Shown: positions 41,507 through 50,900 of the stretch, piece by piece | Position numbering within the stretch: position 1 is the first letter of the stretch | Layout of the letters: each line of letters opens with the position of its first letter | Source of the DNA: Haliclona indistincta | Lineage: Eukaryota > Porifera > Demospongiae > Haplosclerida > Chalinidae | Direction: 5' to 3' | Assembly (NCBI GenBank): GCA_964017065.1 | Contig: OZ024785.1 | Coordinates: 11,735,086-11,799,085 of the forward strand | DNA: 64,000 bases | Program-made: the position numbers and the translations under genes | The notes under the pieces: generated by a model | What the model saw: the letters and a program-made list of their open reading frames with translations, nothing else | Told to the model about the DNA's origin: nothing | Database searches by the model: none

Positions 41507-42000
41507 GACAAACTAATGGACCTTGCTATAGGCTATACTGATACCTTCTGAGGCACAGGCCAGAAGCCATTGAACAAGGAAGTTCTGGCAGTGATAGCGT
41601 CTATCAAGAAGTGCCAGAAAGCTCGCATGAGGGGATCGTTCTTCACAACGGAAGGGTTGGTAAGAAAGAATGAGCTTACTCGTGCAGCTGGTACACGAAA
41701 GCTGCCAAAAGGAAGCAATGAAGTAGTGCTAGCATTCACGCCATTGCAGTAGGAATATGTGATTGAGAGAACTACAATTATTTTACTAAAAACTGGTTGT
41801 AATCAGAATCATTATTGTTATTGTTACAAACTTATAATGTGTTTGCTTCAGGTGTCTTGATCAGTCCTGGCAATCAGGGTCAGCCACAACTGCGTGGGTG
41901 AGTGATTCGTAACAATGATAACCGGCATCTAGTATGTATTAAAACTTATGCATTATGTTAAAAATTTAAATGTAATTTTTTTATCATGTTACTGTAATGA
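41507..42000. other. Flank of the LTR element, no recognised gene
   Basis: A frame at about 41570-41750 (VLAVIASIKKCQKARMRGSF) is basic and open but unrecognised. Confidence 0.35.
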
Positions 42001-42004
42001 TCTT

Positions 42005-42245
42005 TTAGAGTTGGAGCTAGAAGACCGACCATACTCACTCCTAATGAAGAGAAAGAGATAGTAACATAATGCCAAGTGCTGCAAGAACTCGGATTTGGTA
42101 TGACACGAGAGATCATCAGTGGCATAGTGGCTGATTATCTTCAAAGAAACAGGGAGAGCTTCAAGCATGGTATACCAGAACCAGATTGGTGGTCAGGCTT
42201 ATGAGACGGTGGCCAAATCTAGAGAGGAAGCCACAATACGTATAT
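42005..42245 (+). pseudogene. pogo-like transposase HTH relic
   Basis: The text VGARRPTILTPNEEKEIV, a stop, CQVLQELGFGMTREIISGIV, ADYLQRNRESF and IPEPDWWSGL fits the N-terminal CENP-B-type DNA-binding region of pogo/Tigger transposases, where PxxxWWxxFxRRxP is typical. The DDE domain is absent. A 63-bp piece of the same element is found at 59342-59404. Confidence 0.6.
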
Positions 42246-42506
42246 TTAATAGTGAGAGCATTAAAACAGTGGCAGGGACAACGCATCAGCATTGGTCGAA
42301 CGATTATCGAGTACGCCTCCTAAGCACCTCGTGTCTGTAAAGACGATTGTGGGCGAGTCGAGCCTACTGTAGGGATTTCAACGACTGCATTGACGAGGCA
42401 ATGATCAAATTTAAAGGAAAAGGTGAGCCCAATTTAACTGTGGAAAAGTTTGGTGAATTGGTGGAGGTAACGTACAGCAAAAAAAGTACACCTTGAAACA
42501 CCACGC

Positions 42507-42690
42507 ATGTGGCTCCATGAGCTTGGTTTCTCTCGTGTGCATCACCACAAAGGTGTGTACTTCGACCGAAGGGATGTTGTCGATGACAGGATGAAGTTCC
42601 TGGCTAAAATGGAGGAGCTGGATAAAAAATCGATCAAATTTGATGAAAAGTTATCAGAGCTTAGTAGTGGAGAGAAGCCACTAGCCACTA
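42507..42690 (+). pseudogene. N-terminal fragment of a DDE-endonuclease family
   Basis: WLHELGFSRVHHHKGVYFDR, then DVVDDRMKFLAKMEELDKKS, is open and resembles the R-W-L-H-x-L-G-F-x..KKGVY-x-D-G-H..D-V-V-x-Y-R-x-x-F-L block that precedes the catalytic core of a Tc1-distant DDE family. The catalytic-type fragment at 21763-22023 may belong to the same family. The coding stretch ends in an unrelated tail at about 42700. Confidence 0.5.
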
Positions 42691-42970
42691 ATACGTGTGG
42701 TGGGTCATTCCATATCATTTCAACAACTTTTCTACATGACCCTCTTGTATTTCGTTCAAACTTGGTAATCTTACAGTATAATAAGCTATGGTGTAATGTT
42801 ACAGTATATTAGCCAGGCGTGGCGTGGCGGAAAAAGTGTCACGCCCACCATAGCTTTAGGCAGTTGAACGGAAAGTTTCCTAACGTGTCCCACATTTAGT
42901 CAACGTGGGTTGTTTTGATTGCACCATCAACGCACCATCGTTACACCGTTGCAGTTAGTAAAGGCTATTG

Positions 42971-43265
42971 ATGGCTGTTCAACCTAAGGTTCAACTTACT
43001 CGAGTCGGTCAAGATACAGTGGAGCTACTGGTAGCCCAGACGACCCCGTCTGCCGTCGCTTCTATTTTTTCAGTAAAGCGTAAGCATAGTTAACATCGAT
43101 TAACCCTGTAACTTCCTTTTTTTTCAGGTGGATATCAATACCGTCTATTCAAAGGCCAACTCGGGCCCTCGAATATTTTTGCCTGACCGACATGGACATG
43201 TTTACTGTATGCATACACAACGGGCATGTACAAATGTATAGTTGAGGACAACACCATTGAGTTTC
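42971..43265 (+). CDS. Two possible exons, weakly Ig-like
   Basis: ATG 42971 reads MAVQPKVQLTRVGQDTVELL to a donor at TTTTCA|GTAAAG. After TTTCAG a frame GGYQYRLFKGQLGPSNIFA meets a TGA and then continues TTGMYKCIVEDNTIEFHVR to a GT. GxYxCxV is an Ig-domain F-strand pattern. It may be the ectodomain of the kinase gene downstream, but the in-frame stop weakens this. Confidence 0.3.
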
Positions 43266-43574
43266 ACGTACGAGGTTTGTTGTTATCTTGCATGTTAAGG
43301 TTTATTCTTGACAATGTTAATAATATATACAATGTAGTGTGTCACCAGCTGGAGAAAAATGAAAAGTCCAGAACATCAAATAGTGACAATGGTAACTTGA
43401 AAAGGGAATAAGAAATAAAAATGTATGTAATTAAAATTACATACGAGGATATCCAGTTCAGTAATTTTTGGGCGTGGAACTTTTGGAACCGTCTACAAAG
43501 GAATCTGGAACCAAACAGAGGTCGCACTGGAGAACATACCGATTCCATCTGGCACTGAAAAGTCGCTAATACTG

Positions 43575-44218
43575 TCAAACAACCGGAAAATTGCACCAGA
43601 AGTGATGTCGCTACTCTTACGTACATGGTCTCAAATGTCCGAGGAAGCTGACTTCGATGCGGCCATGCTGTGGGCTGCTTGCTGCACAGCTTTCTTCGGC
43701 TTCCTGCGAACTGGCGAATTTACCTGCCCGTCATTGCGAGCATTCACGTCTACAATGCTCAGTGCCTCTGATGTGTCTGTCGACTCTTATGAGCAACCGT
43801 CAGTGGTTACAGTGCATTTGAGACAATCAAAAACAGATCCCTTTGGTACGTACACTTGGGCAGAACAGGACTGGAAATTTGCCCTGTCTCGGCTCTACCG
43901 AGTTACATGGTTCGCCGTGGACAGCAACCTGGTCCCCTCTTCACATTTCAAGACGGTCGACACCTGTCAAGACAACGACTGATCAACAGCGTTAACCAGG
44001 CCCTATCCCAGTACGGAGTTGTTACCTCGGGAATCACCGGCCACAGCTTCCGAATAGGTGCAGCCACTGCCGCAGCTCGCGCAGGCCTGGAAGACTCAAG
44101 GATTCAGACCCTCGGACGCTGGCGCTCAGCTGCATTCACAAGGTACATTCGCACCCCGGTCGAAGTCATGGCTGCATCATCGGCTTCCCTTCTCGGCCCT
44201 ACACTATCAGACTCCTGA
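43575..44218 (+). pseudogene. DIRS-like tyrosine recombinase fragment
   Basis: Frame 43602-43860 reads KIAPEVMSLLLRTWSQMSEE-type text with DAAMLWAACCTAFFGFLRTG and VTVHLRQSKTDPFG. A one-base shift near 43845-43856 leads into LGRTGLEICPVSALPSYMV, PLFTFQDGRHLSR, GITGHSFRIGAATAAARAGL and QTLGRWRSAAFTRYIRTP. The HSFR arginine, LGRW and the terminal Tyr of RYIRTP match DIRS/Ngaro recombinases. The N-terminal half and reverse transcriptase are absent. It sits inside a kinase gene. Confidence 0.85.
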
Positions 44219-44219
44219 A

Positions 44220-44920
44220 CCCCTCTTTCGTGCTTGGACAGCGATGTAATCATTAATTTCTTGTAATCGTATTTCTGCGTTGTCTCATTTCTTTGTCCTT
44301 TATTTATTCATTTATTATTATTTTTGGTTTGTTTGCTTCGTTGTTATACAAGGACCGTTATCACCTGACAACAGTTTTATTACTTACTCATTGTGTAATA
44401 ACAGTAAATTCACTTCAATAACCAATATTAATTGGATTATACATAAAGGTTGGCATGGGCGGTCTCATAGGAGGGTGGTTTGGCTTAGGAGGTTATAATG
44501 AATTGGGTGGTAGGAGACAAGAGAATCAGCCTGTAAGCTGTTTCACAGTAGTCATGAGACAGCATACACTTCATAGCATACACTTCCTTCTGTCGAATCT
44601 GGAGGACTCTTCTGCCCATGATCGTGCCAGCTAATATGACGTTCTTCCCTGTCAGAAGCAAGTTTTTGTTTTGTAGCTATATACAAGGATGTAAAACCTG
44701 GAGATACTGCATATGATCCATTAGTAATTGCCTCAGATTTGAATGTAAGTTGCCTTTGTATTCATGTGTTATGTCAATCCCTGTATTTGCTTAGTCTCAG
44801 TCTGAGTCCGTGCCAGTGTCTCATTCTCAAGGTTAATTCAATGGCCTTTTACAGAATGCGTTATCAATTGTAAGTTATTGGATTTAAGCATAATAACAAA
44901 ATACATGATGATTTGAGCGC
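44220..44920. other. Intronic/spacer sequence of the kinase gene
   Basis: Mostly non-coding. A short exon-like segment near 44680-44745 reads VKPGDTAYDPLVIASDLN and ends at a GTAAGT donor, so it may be another exon of the host gene. Confidence 0.35.
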
Positions 44921-45007
44921 AGGCTGGGACACGAGCAGCAACTGGAATTAATACTCTGCAAACTCCCAGTACAGAAGCAAGATCTGAGATATGGAGACAA
45001 ATGAATA

Positions 45008-45134
45008 CTGCAGTTTGCAAGTTGGTTGTCATACTCAGTTCGCGAATGCTTGAACGTGTGGTTAACCACAAACGTATTACGGCTTCTCTGTATCACGTAA
45101 TCACAATCACGCGACTAGCGACTCTAATAAGAGC
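45008..45134 (+). repeat. Left terminal inverted repeat of the Tc1-type element
   Basis: 127 bp. It contains TGTGGTTAACCACA (45057-45070), a perfect 14-bp palindrome repeated in the right arm; a transposase-binding site is possible. Confidence 0.95.
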
Positions 45135-45189
45135 ACTCTATAGCTGTTCTGGTGTTACTGGTTGCTGAACTTCTGAACTTGCTTACTCG

Positions 45190-46149
45190 ATGTCTCAAAA
45201 TAACTGTACAGTCGGCAACTTTATTGCAAATGTCGTGAATACTCAATCATTCTCTCCTGGTTCTACTGTCGAGCCCATCGCTTCTCAAGTTCAACGTACA
45301 ACTAAGTACCTTAAGGTAATCAACCCGAGTAATAAGAAAGAATTCACTATGTTCACGCTGAGGAACATCAACTTCAGTCCATCAACTAGTCCTCAAATGT
45401 TGAAGGGGTTTGATGAACTAGGCAGTGAAGTACTCTGCCGTAAGTTAGACTTTGCTCTGGGATATTTTAGGAAATCGACGAAGCTGTGGCTAAACAACGA
45501 AGAAGATGTTCATGATGCATATGATGTGCTACTAAAAACTCAGAAGCTCACATTCTGGTGCATGGGGAAAAAACCACCCAAGTACTATGGAAGTAGTGAA
45601 AATAGTGAAAACGAGGAAGACACTCATGATGGTGTGTCGAGGAGAAGGAGGAGACAGCATACCACTCGGCTTAGTATGCGAGAAAAAAGAACAACTCGTG
45701 TGAAGGAATTAAAAACTCAACTACGTGAAAATCATGGTTCGCGTTATAGTGGTGTTCAATACGCTCTATGGGCAGAGACGATTGTCGCAGGCACACACGA
45801 GAGTTTGGAGGAGCCACCACCAGTGCCGATGTTTGGTGCACAACGACCTCATGGTAACAGTCGTAGCTCTGGCAATCTGACAGAAGCTTTTACGGTCATG
45901 GCTGACAAACTTACCACTGCTTTTACGGCACAACCTAGAAATTCTGCCCTCTCCTCTCCCAGCTCATCATCATACTCATCTCCTAGCAAGTCAGCTGAAC
46001 TGAGAGGCAAGTATTTACAACAATTGCGAGAATTAGTTGAGCTACGTGACATTGGTGCGTTGACTGAAGAAGAATATGAAGAGCAGAGGTTTGGATTAGT
46101 CAACTTAATGAAGAAACTGCACGAGAATGTATTGAAATCACTGAACTGA
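45190..46149 (+). CDS. Accessory ORF1 of the Tc1-type element, unknown function
   Basis: A 319-residue intact ORF from ATG 45190, 56 bp inside the left inverted repeat. Residues about 37-125 (TTKYLKVINPSNKKEFTMF; LDFALGYFRKSTKLWLNNEE; TQKLTFWCMGK) have the strand/helix rhythm of a PB1- or ubiquitin-like domain. Then come an arginine block (RRRRRQHTTR), a conserved-looking RYSGVQYALWAETIVAG, a Ser-rich linker (SSPSSSSYSSPSK) and a C-terminal helix LVELRDIGALTEEEYEEQR resembling the short SHOCT oligomerisation motif. NLS plus adapter-like and oligomerisation modules suggest a DNA- or transposase-binding partner, analogous to the Myb-like second protein of Harbinger elements. This role is inference. 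Confidence 0.85.
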   Translation: MSQNNCTVGNFIANVVNTQSFSPGSTVEPIASQVQRTTKYLKVINPSNKKEFTMFTLRNINFSPSTSPQMLKGFDELGSEVLCRKLDFALGYFRKSTKLWLNNEEDVHDAYDVLLKTQKLTFWCMGKKPPKYYGSSENSENEEDTHDGVSRRRRRQHTTRLSMREKRTTRVKELKTQLRENHGSRYSGVQYALWAETIVAGTHESLEEPPPVPMFGAQRPHGNSRSSGNLTEAFTVMADKLTTAFTAQPRNSALSSPSSSSYSSPSKSAELRGKYLQQLRELVELRDIGALTEEEYEEQRFGLVNLMKKLHENVLKSLN

Positions 46150-46238
46150 TGTCAGGTACCTCTGCCTTACACTAATTGTAGTTATCAATTCTCATTGTAA
46201 ACAAATCAATCAATCATCATGCAATCAACACAAACCAA

Positions 46239-47204
46239 TCAATACATATATCCTGAATGTTGTATGTATCCTAATGTGTCTTGTGGAGTAATTGTGTTAA
46301 AAGCCATTGTAGCTACTGTACGAAGACTAGATGTAGATTGCACAACTAAATTATTATCTCTCCAGTACGATTTGACCTTTGAAAACACTAATTCTATCGG
46401 ATTTAAATCTGGGCTGTAAGGTGGGAGAAACTTGATGAGGGCTCCAATACTTGTGATCATATCAATGACTACATGCACGTGGTGAACTGAGCAGTTGTCC
46501 AATATTACAACTGAGTGACTGTTAGCGCCATTAAAGGGCATCAAAATGGGAAGTAGAGTTGTTCGCACGAAGTCTTCAAACACATCACCATTCACATTTT
46601 CTTCTGTAAGGTATATATCCTCCATTCCCTCCAGTGACATGATAGCAATGGCATTGACAGATCTGTTCCCTACCCTTAGTTGGTAATCAGTTGCACGCAT
46701 ACCTCTCAAGCTGTATCCGTATGCCCTGACAGCATTCCTATGTCTAAAACCAGTCTCGTCAACCCACACTAGCATGCTAGCATCGAAGTTAGAAATGTCA
46801 GCCATAAATTGAGCTCTCATTTCCTCACTACGCTGAAGAGCTATGTGTTGGAGACGTTTTCTTGTAAATCCTAGTCGATGAACTGTGCGACAAATTGTAG
46901 AAATATGTACCCACGTACCAGTAGCATTAAATAACTGCTGTTGTAACTCATAAAGATGTGTTCCAGGCCTGTCTATCAGCGTTTGCAACAGTGTTATTTG
47001 TTCATACTCACTCAAAAGTGGCTCTGGTCCGTGTCTCTGTTCCTTCGGCGCTACATCACCAGTTGATAAGTAGAGCTCAACATATCTTTGCACTGAACGC
47101 TCCGACATTAACAGCAGGTCTGCTATTTCGGCGTATGTCATTCGTCGGAATTGGCGTAACCAAACAGCTCTCCAGCGCAGGTCCGTAGAGTAGTTAGTAG
47201 GCAT
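46239..47204 (-). CDS. DD34E transposase, Tc1/mariner-IS630 type
   Basis: From the minus-strand ATG at 47204 the protein is 321 residues (MPTNYSTDLRWRAVWLRQ). The N-terminal HTH reads TYAEIADLLLMSERSVQRYV, and a second winged-helix-like part runs through GTHLYELQQQLFNATG and ISTICRTVHRLGFTRKRLQH. Catalytic residues are Asp in VWVDETGFRHRN, Asp in VVILDNCSVHH and Glu in PPYSPDLNPIELVFSKVKSY; 34 residues separate the second Asp and the Glu, giving DD34E. No stop or frameshift is present. It cuts and rejoins the element at TA sites. VDETG and PPYSPDLNPIE are typical of IS630-like eukaryotic transposases. Confidence 0.95.
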   Translation of the reverse strand: MPTNYSTDLRWRAVWLRQFRRMTYAEIADLLLMSERSVQRYVELYLSTGDVAPKEQRHGPEPLLSEYEQITLLQTLIDRPGTHLYELQQQLFNATGTWVHISTICRTVHRLGFTRKRLQHIALQRSEEMRAQFMADISNFDASMLVWVDETGFRHRNAVRAYGYSLRGMRATDYQLRVGNRSVNAIAIMSLEGMEDIYLTEENVNGDVFEDFVRTTLLPILMPFNGANSHSVVILDNCSVHHVHVVIDMITSIGALIKFLPPYSPDLNPIELVFSKVKSYWRDNNLVVQSTSSLRTVATMAFNTITPQDTLGYIQHSGYMY

Positions 47205-47294
47205 GTCCTGTTGATACAACGCGCTCTTTTTTTAAACGATACACGTCCACGTGGATAAACCACGCCTTTATCTTGAAACGTACACAATGACTGA

Positions 47295-47411
47295 GCTCTT
47301 ATTAGAGTCGCTAGTTGATTACGTAATACAGAGAAGCCGTAATACGTTTGTGGTTAACCACACGTTCAAGCATTCGCGAACTGAGTATGACAACCAACTT
47401 GCAAACTGCAG
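47295..47411 (-). repeat. Right terminal inverted repeat of the Tc1-type element
   Basis: 117 bp complementary to the left arm, carrying the same TGTGGTTAACCACA palindrome at 47349-47362. Confidence 0.95.
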
Positions 47412-48424
47412 TACTGAACTATCAGCTCTATCAAGGTGCAAACCATGTTTTTATTGCACTGCATGAGTCGAACTATATATGCATGTCACATGCAGGTGTC
47501 GTCACAAGAACTTGGTGGAGCTGATGGGCTTTTGTGTTGATCCACCCATGCTTGTCTACGAGTTCATGGAAAGAGGAAGTTTATACATGCTATTGTTCAA
47601 GGTATGTAGTCTCTGCACAAGCATTGAGTTAACAATAACTATTACTCCATTCATAGCCAGAAAGTCCACCACTAACTTGGAATCAACGCTCGAAAGCAAT
47701 GAAAGATGTTTGCAGAGGACTGCTATGGCTGCACTCTGCAAACATGCTACATGGAGACATAAAATCGTAAAAAAATAAGCTTTGATGTGTTAGTATGATA
47801 GTTTCACTCACAGAAGGAATGTACTTATCGATGGAAACTATACTACCAAACTAGGGGACTTTGGTTTCACAAAACAAATGCCTGCTGCTGTTTCTGAGTC
47901 CATTACTCTGAAGACTACTCATGGAATTGCAAAGACCGCAGGCTATTCTGCTCCGGAAGTGGATTTATCCAAGCATTCATTGAAAACAGATGTATACTCA
48001 TACGGAGTGGTAAGTGCCTGTAATGCACCAATGGCTGTTACAAGTTTAAAAATGCTATCTCGTTGTCGATTTGTATATATTTTTCTATAATTTATAAAGC
48101 TCACTCTGGAGACATTTTCCAACATGCACCCCTATCAGCCTAAGAGAACTGACATCATTTTGGTAAAAATGTTTTTGTCCAGACCTAAAAATTATCATAC
48201 CTATTACTATCAGGTGCAACATCTGGAAGATAATCTCAAAGGCATTTCTGCTTTTGGTCAAGCTGCATGTTCTACTGCTGGAGAATTAGCACCATACTTA
48301 CTCCAACTATACTTCAAGATCGTTACCGAGTGTCTAAAGAAGCATAGTTCTCATCCAATGATTGATCAGGTAACTTTTATGAATAACTTTTGGACTTTTA
48401 ATTTTGCTGTACATTAGGTGATGA

Positions 48425-48600
48425 CATGTTGGAATGCCACCAATTTTTAAATCATCATGACTCACTCTTATTCAAAGTTCATTTATTCAACATGGTGGAA
48501 TGCCACCAACTTTTGACTCATCATGACTCACTATAGTCAAACTCAACATGGTGGAATGCACTGTCAAACATTATTCAACTTCATTGATTCAACATAATAA
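48425..48600. repeat. Imperfect tandem repeat, GGTGGAATGCC units
   Basis: About 2.7 copies of a 60-65 bp unit containing ACATGGTGGAATGCCACCAA and ATCATGACTCACT. It follows the last kinase exon. Confidence 0.75.
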
Positions 48601-48606
48601 TTATTT

Positions 48607-49700
48607 TTACACTAATAATAACAGGTTACTTAAAAAGGTACTTAAATTCAAGTAAACCTCTATACAGTTTTGATGAGTTACCTGATCTAATGTTAACCCA
48701 AATACATGCTCTAAGAAGTATAAAGCATTCTCTGTAAAATCTTCAGGACAATTTAGGGAGTGATCGCAACTTTTGGTCAGCATGCAATGTGCCCAAAGCT
48801 GAGGATGAACCAGAGTAGCAAAATCCATACTCCCTAAATCAAAATGAGAGGAAAATAATAATTATTAAAGAAGAAATTTATACCATGAAGATTTGGCATG
48901 TTGTATATATCATTTGGTCGGCCATGTGGACAGCGACTCCTATCATTCTTGCGCATTGGGTGATTATTCCAGTCTGTGATAAACTCTTAATTCTGCATCC
49001 TTTTCCATTCCAAACACAAGGTATGCTGTATATCTTGGATACATGCATGTGACTTCCTGAAATATAAAAATAATTATCATAACTTACTGATGAACGAGGT
49101 TTTCGGTGCTGAATAAACCACTATCAGCCAAAACCTATGACAATATCATTATGCCAATCAAACTTTGAGTTAGTCAAAACAGCCTTACTTTTAACGTAGA
49201 CATCCACCAGTCACCAACAAACCGTCTCCATAAAGACCAGAATGCTTCAATTCTCTGCATGTATGTATGAGCTCCAAGTGACACTGACACTCACTGCTAG
49301 ACAATTACATACAATGTTTGCAGTAGATGGGCCATAAATAAAACTTCTTTGGCCAGATCTTTCATCAGTATGAAACTCACGCATTGCTATTTGCAATGGA
49401 ACAATTTTCAGTCCCATAATCAGATCGTATTATCATGGGACAACCTATACTTACAACAATGAGTCAAATTATGAGTGTTTATACCATTTCTCTCAATTGC
49501 CTCCTAATAACGAGCAACAACTTTTGGGTCCTTATTTGTCTTTCCCACTTTAAACCAAACAATCTTTCTGGAAAAACTAAAACGAGCATAGCAAATGTTG
49601 AATGACTGATTCCTTACCCATCGATGCAGGCATGAAGACAGAAACCGTAAGGTTTTAATTTATCATTTCCGTCCATGTGCCAAACATAGTTTGGTCCCTG
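48607..49700 (-). pseudogene. Multi-exon integrase-core transposon gene, decayed
   Basis: Read on the minus strand from 49700 downward: VWHMDGNDKLKPYGFCLHAC with IDG and a donor GTAAGG (about 49619); FSRKIVWFKVGKTNKDPKVV with a stop in ARY*EA; CPMIIRSDYGTENCSIAN; MREFHTDERSGQRSFIYGPS; RIEAFWSLWRRFVGDWWMST; FITDWNNHPMRKNDRSRCPH with GRPNDIYNMPNLHG; and MDFATLVHPQLWAHCMLTKS. This is the order of a widespread integrase-core family of animals (WHxDG.., RSDxGTEN.., RIExxWS..). Frameshifts and a stop mark decay. First and second acidic residues (D in WHMDG, D in RSDYG) are preserved; the third is the RIE glutamate. Confidence 0.8.
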
Positions 49701-49795
49701 TCATTTTATTTTTCCATCCACATTATGACTTAGCCATCATGTATAATACTTGAAAATACAAACCTTACTAAAACTAGTACATTTATAAAATGCAG

Positions 49796-50245
49796 GGGGC
49801 GAGCCTGAGCATATCAGCAGCAGCGGTACGGAAAGCAACTGCAATCAGACATTAATAGTAGCGTGACGGCAGGCCTGAAGCTTGCATGTCGATTACCGAT
49901 CGTCACGAGCCATCTCCAACCGTTTGAATTCTTGCACCAGCCTTCTAGACTTCTGGATTCCGCTTCTTAATTGGTAGCAACTTAGCACAGCTGTTATGTT
50001 TCTCGTCGTCCATTCCTGGACCTGGAAATGGAATACACTGATTTGCGAACGTTCGTTTCATCTGGAAGGCGTTGTCCATTGATCACGTGCGCTAGGTGTT
50101 GTACGTACGTAATTGATTGAATAGGCGTGTTCTCGGGAACATAGGAGGCGGACAAACGCACCACGCAGCCAGATACATACATACATACATATATACAAAC
50201 ATTCCCCGCGACGTGGGACGCACATCACCATCAATGTGGGGCTCG
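49796..50245. mobile_element. Possible MITE bounded by a 15-bp inverted repeat
   Basis: GGGGCGAGCCTGAGC (49796-49810) and GCTCAGGCTCGCCCC (about 50237-50251) are exact complements about 440 bp apart. The right copy is preceded by GGGGCTCGC, giving a local hairpin. No target duplication was identified. The interior has no ORF and contains a CATA microsatellite near 50175-50195. Confidence 0.5.
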
Positions 50246-50254
50246 CTCAGGCTC

Positions 50255-50705
50255 GCCCCAATAAGTCCTTCTTTTCAGACGATGTTTCTTCCTAAGCTTT
50301 ACACCTTCTGGATCAACTTCTCTCATTATATTCATAATACTATCTCTATTGTAATTCAAGCATGAAATTAATGCCAAACAAAAGTATTACTGCTATTGCA
50401 CCTCCTTACTGATACATGGTACTTGTAGTGAAGCAAACGCCATATAGATCTGTATCCTCTTAACTTCAGAGGAGAATCAAGAAGTTCCTATAAGACAGTA
50501 TTATTAAAGCTAACCAAGTGACCTCCAGCAAATCAGATCGCTTGAAACATTTTACCTGCCGGGGCTAGTCGATCACAAGAATGTGAAGGGAACACGATTA
50601 GCCTTAAGCAAACGGATCACATTCTTGTGCATTATGCAATATAAAGCGTTAATAACTATTGTATGTGTATAATGCACTGCCTTTAGCTCATGCCTTATCA
50701 CGCAT
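50255..50705. other. Non-coding spacer
   Basis: No gene recognised. Contains an inverted GATCACAAGAATGTGA / TCACATTCTTGTG pair (about 50572 and 50627). Confidence 0.4.
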
Positions 50706-50711
50706 TCACAA

Positions 50712-50900
50712 CTGTTAAGGGCCATTCACACTGGGCCCGACAACCGAATTCAATGCGCATCGAATGCGCATTCGTCGCGTTCACACTGAATTCGGTTTTG
50801 GGCGATTCGCATTGGATGCGCATTCAGCCAATCCACCTCCGGAGGTGGATTACAACCGAATTGGGTTCCTACGAAAATTATATTCATTGTAAAGCAATAA
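50712..50900. mobile_element. Harbinger-type terminus with sub-terminal repeats
   Basis: From TTAAGGGCCATTCACACTGG a CpG-rich segment repeats GAATGCGCAT, CCGAATTC and TTCACACTGAATTCGG in both orientations. It resembles in design the MITE at 36478 (CCGCACTGG) and the Harbinger end at 61809 (GTTTACACT). It lies 130 bp before a Myb/SANT gene, as at 61809-62052. The opposite end was not found. Confidence 0.45.

Larger units (their letters stand above)
45008..47411. mobile_element. Complete two-gene Tc1/mariner-type (IS630-like) DNA transposon
   Basis: A 2,404-bp element flanked by TA on both sides (45006-45007 and 47412-47413). Its ends, CTGCAGTTTGCAAGTTGG and the complement, begin inverted repeats that continue to 45134 on the left (127 bp) and from 47295 on the right (117 bp). 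The left arm has a 10-bp extra segment and one substitution near 45094; otherwise the arms match perfectly. Inside are an unknown protein on the plus strand (45190-46149) and a DD34E transposase on the minus strand (46239-47204), converging with 89 bp between stop codons. Both are intact. Excising it and one TA restores an open kinase exon. Tc1/mariner elements normally carry only the transposase. Confidence 0.95.
43465..48369 (+). pseudogene. TKL/IRAK-like kinase gene, disrupted by transposons
   Basis: The P-loop exon (about 43465-43575) reads GRGTFGTVYKGIWNQ, TEVALENIPIPSG. The invariant VAxK lysine is Glu. Exon 2 is 44923-45007 joined to 47414-47435 (EIWRQMN / TELSALSR), split by the Tc1 element. 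Exon 3 is 47496-47601 (CRHKNLVELMGFCVDPPMLV), exon 4 47657-47766 (LHSANMLHGDIKS, an HGD variant of HRD), exon 5 47814-48009 (NVLIDGNYTTKLGDFGFTKQ; SAPEVD), exon 6 48100-48162 and exon 7 48214-48369. All junctions from exon 2 on join in frame across GT..AG introns (51-90 bp). The motif order is a TKL/IRAK-like catalytic domain. A 640-bp DIRS-like recombinase fragment lies after the P-loop exon. Loss of Lys plus the exon insertion suggests an inactive allele or pseudokinase. Confidence 0.75.
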
